Source: Nakamurella sp. PAMC28650 | GTDB taxonomy: Bacteria; Actinomycetota; Actinomycetes; Mycobacteriales; Nakamurellaceae | Direction: 5' to 3' | DNA: 64,000 bases | NCBI RefSeq assembly: GCF_014303395.1 | Contig: NZ_CP060298.1 | Location: 2,747,001 to 2,811,000 of the forward strand | Shown here: in pieces, positions 62,863 through 64,000 of the stretch | Numbering within the stretch: position 1 is the first letter of the stretch | Layout of the letters: every line of letters begins with the position of its first letter | Notes under the pieces: generated by a model | Told to the model about the DNA's origin: nothing | Databases searched by the model: none | The model's input: only the letters and a program-made list of their open reading frames with translations | Program-made: the position numbers and the translations under genes

Positions 62863-63965
62863 AATCCATCCTGATCGCGGCCGTCGTCGGGTTGGTCGTG
62901 TCGATCCTGCTGACCCCCTACCTGATCAAGGTCTTCTCCCGTCAGGGATTCGGCCAGGAGATCCGGGACGACGGCCCGCAGACCCACCTGAAGAAGCGCG
63001 GTACGCCGACGATGGGCGGCACCGCCATCATCATCGCGATGTGGGCCGGCTACATCGTGTCCATCGGCGTGCAGATGGCCGGTGGGGGGGCCGGCCCGAC
63101 CGCGTCCGGATGGCTGCTGCTCTACCTGACCACCGGGCTGGGCACCGTCGGGTTGCTGGACGACTACATCAAGATCCGGCGGCAGCGCAGCCTCGGGCTG
63201 AACAAGCGGGCCAAGCTGATCGGCCAGACCTTCATCGCGGTGTCCTACGGTGTCCTGGCGCTGATGTTCAAGAACGGCAAGGGCCTGGCCCCGGCGTCCG
63301 AGCACCTCTCCTACGCCAGGGATCTCAAGTTCATCACGTTCGGTGCCATCGGTTTCGTGGTGTTCGCGATCCTGGTCATCGCCGCATGGTCGAACGCGGT
63401 CAACTTCACCGACGGACTCGACGGCCTGGCCGCCGGCTCGTCGGTGATGGTGCTGGGCACGTACGTCTTCATCTGCTTCTACCAGTTCCGCAACGCCTGT
63501 CCGATTCCCGGGATCACCTCCGACATGACGGCGGCCGCGTTGAACGGTTGCTACTCGGTGCGCGATCCGCTGGACATCGCCGTGGTCGCCGCCGGCGCCC
63601 TCGGCGGATGCGTCGGGTTCCTCTGGTGGAACGCCCACCCGGCCCGGATCTTCATGGGGGACTCCGGCTCGCTGGCGCTCGGCGGTCTGATCGCCGGTCT
63701 GTCGATCCTGTCCAAGACCGAACTCCTGACCGTCGTCATCGCCGGCCTGGCCGTGGTCGAGATGCTGTCGGTGGTCGTGCAGATCGCGGTCTACAAGACC
63801 CGGAAGGTACGGGTCTTCAAGATGGCACCCTTCCACCACCACTTCGAGGTCGGGGGCTGGACCGAGACGACCGTGATGGTGCGGTTCTGGCTGCTGGCCG
63901 CCATGTCGGCGGCGCTCGGCGCGGCCCTGTTCTACACGGACTGGCTGAGCCGTACCGGTGGCTGA
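62859..63965 (+). CDS. mraY: Phospho-MurNAc-pentapeptide transferase MraY
   Basis: A 368-residue integral membrane enzyme with about ten helices. Catalytic motifs are THLKKRGTPTMGGTAIIIAM, LLDDYIKIRRQRSLGLNKRA with the Asp pair, NFTDGLDGLAAGSSVMVLGT, and MAPFHHHFEVGGWTETTVMV with the histidine triplet. It makes lipid I from UDP-MurNAc-pentapeptide and undecaprenyl phosphate. The GTG start overlaps the murF stop. Confidence 0.96.
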   Translation: MKSILIAAVVGLVVSILLTPYLIKVFSRQGFGQEIRDDGPQTHLKKRGTPTMGGTAIIIAMWAGYIVSIGVQMAGGGAGPTASGWLLLYLTTGLGTVGLLDDYIKIRRQRSLGLNKRAKLIGQTFIAVSYGVLALMFKNGKGLAPASEHLSYARDLKFITFGAIGFVVFAILVIAAWSNAVNFTDGLDGLAAGSSVMVLGTYVFICFYQFRNACPIPGITSDMTAAALNGCYSVRDPLDIAVVAAGALGGCVGFLWWNAHPARIFMGDSGSLALGGLIAGLSILSKTELLTVVIAGLAVVEMLSVVVQIAVYKTRKVRVFKMAPFHHHFEVGGWTETTVMVRFWLLAAMSAALGAALFYTDWLSRTGG

Positions 63966-64000
63966 GCAGGGGACCCGACCACCGGCACTTCCCGCGGCCG
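63958..64000 (+). CDS. murD: Probable N terminus of MurD (cut by the window end)
   Basis: A GTG at 63958 overlaps the mraY stop by 8 nt and opens a frame, VAEQGTRPPALPAA, to the window edge. Only 14 codons are visible, too few for recognition. The call rests on the conserved dcw order mraY-murD. Confidence 0.4.
   Translation, partial: MAEQGTRPPALPAA

Overview
The window is a high-GC actinobacterial chromosome segment. Genes are packed with 4-bp ATGA/GTGA overlaps, many promoters carry a TANNNT -10 box 6 to 8 nt before an unleadered start codon, and most intergenic gaps hold short tandem repeats. Gene order is largely collinear (from memory) with Mycobacterium tuberculosis blocks Rv1829-Rv1832 and Rv2744c-Rv2718c, followed by the dcw (division and cell wall) cluster. 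A B12-dependent ribonucleotide reductase with NrdR, an RNase Y gene after recX and a TgpA-type transglutaminase beside mraZ suggest a Frankia/Nakamurella/Geodermatophilus-like lineage. That placement is an inference. The DNPR motif in MurE together with dapF indicates meso-diaminopimelate peptidoglycan.

Layout. 1-7 kb: DUF151 nuclease, MerR regulator, MarR-MFS operon, tandem glycine riboswitch and gcvP. 7.3-16.3 kb: an envelope block of three tandem paralogous secreted eight-cysteine proteins, a substrate-binding/von Willebrand protein on the minus strand, and pspA-pspM-Hsp70. 16.3-24.6 kb: DUF3046, recA, recX, RNase Y, a DinB-fold enzyme, an orphan glutamate-type ABC ATPase and miaB. 24.6-33.4 kb: a P-loop kinase, DUF349, a LigB-like protein, miaA, dapF, an MFS/ArsR divergon and hflX. 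33.5-39.6 kb: tatA, lexA diverging from a LysM protein, then nrdR-nrdJ. 39.8-44.4 kb: a second substrate-binding/VWA gene with a two-TM protein, a 29-residue small protein and a DUF885 hydrolase. 44.4-49.4 kb: GNAT, a HEPN protein, an orphan ParA, a methyltransferase, dinB and DUF3040. 49.9-54.6 kb (minus): MoxR, DUF58 and transglutaminase. 55.0-64.0 kb: mraZ, rsmH, ftsL, ftsI, murE, murF, mraY and the first codons of a probable murD.

The DNA-damage theme is the most striking. LexA-type boxes (GAAC-N4-GTTC or one mismatch) lie before recA, between lexA and the LysM gene, and before the HEPN gene. Beside each is a RecA-NDp/PafBC-type promoter (TGTCGGTG-N8-TANNNT), perfect at recA and HEPN and one base off at LysM. 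The HEPN protein (SAV_6107 family) carries an R-X4-H motif, the signature of HEPN ribonucleases. It is therefore a good candidate for a damage-induced RNA-cleaving effector.

The second theme is repeats. Three intergenic arrays share a 19-bp period, inverted outer arms and an 11-bp core, CGACTCCTGTC. A separate 20-bp array sits at 49.6 kb, and 15-17 bp minisatellites grow out of gene ends. I saw no tRNA, rRNA, CRISPR, transposase or prophage gene.
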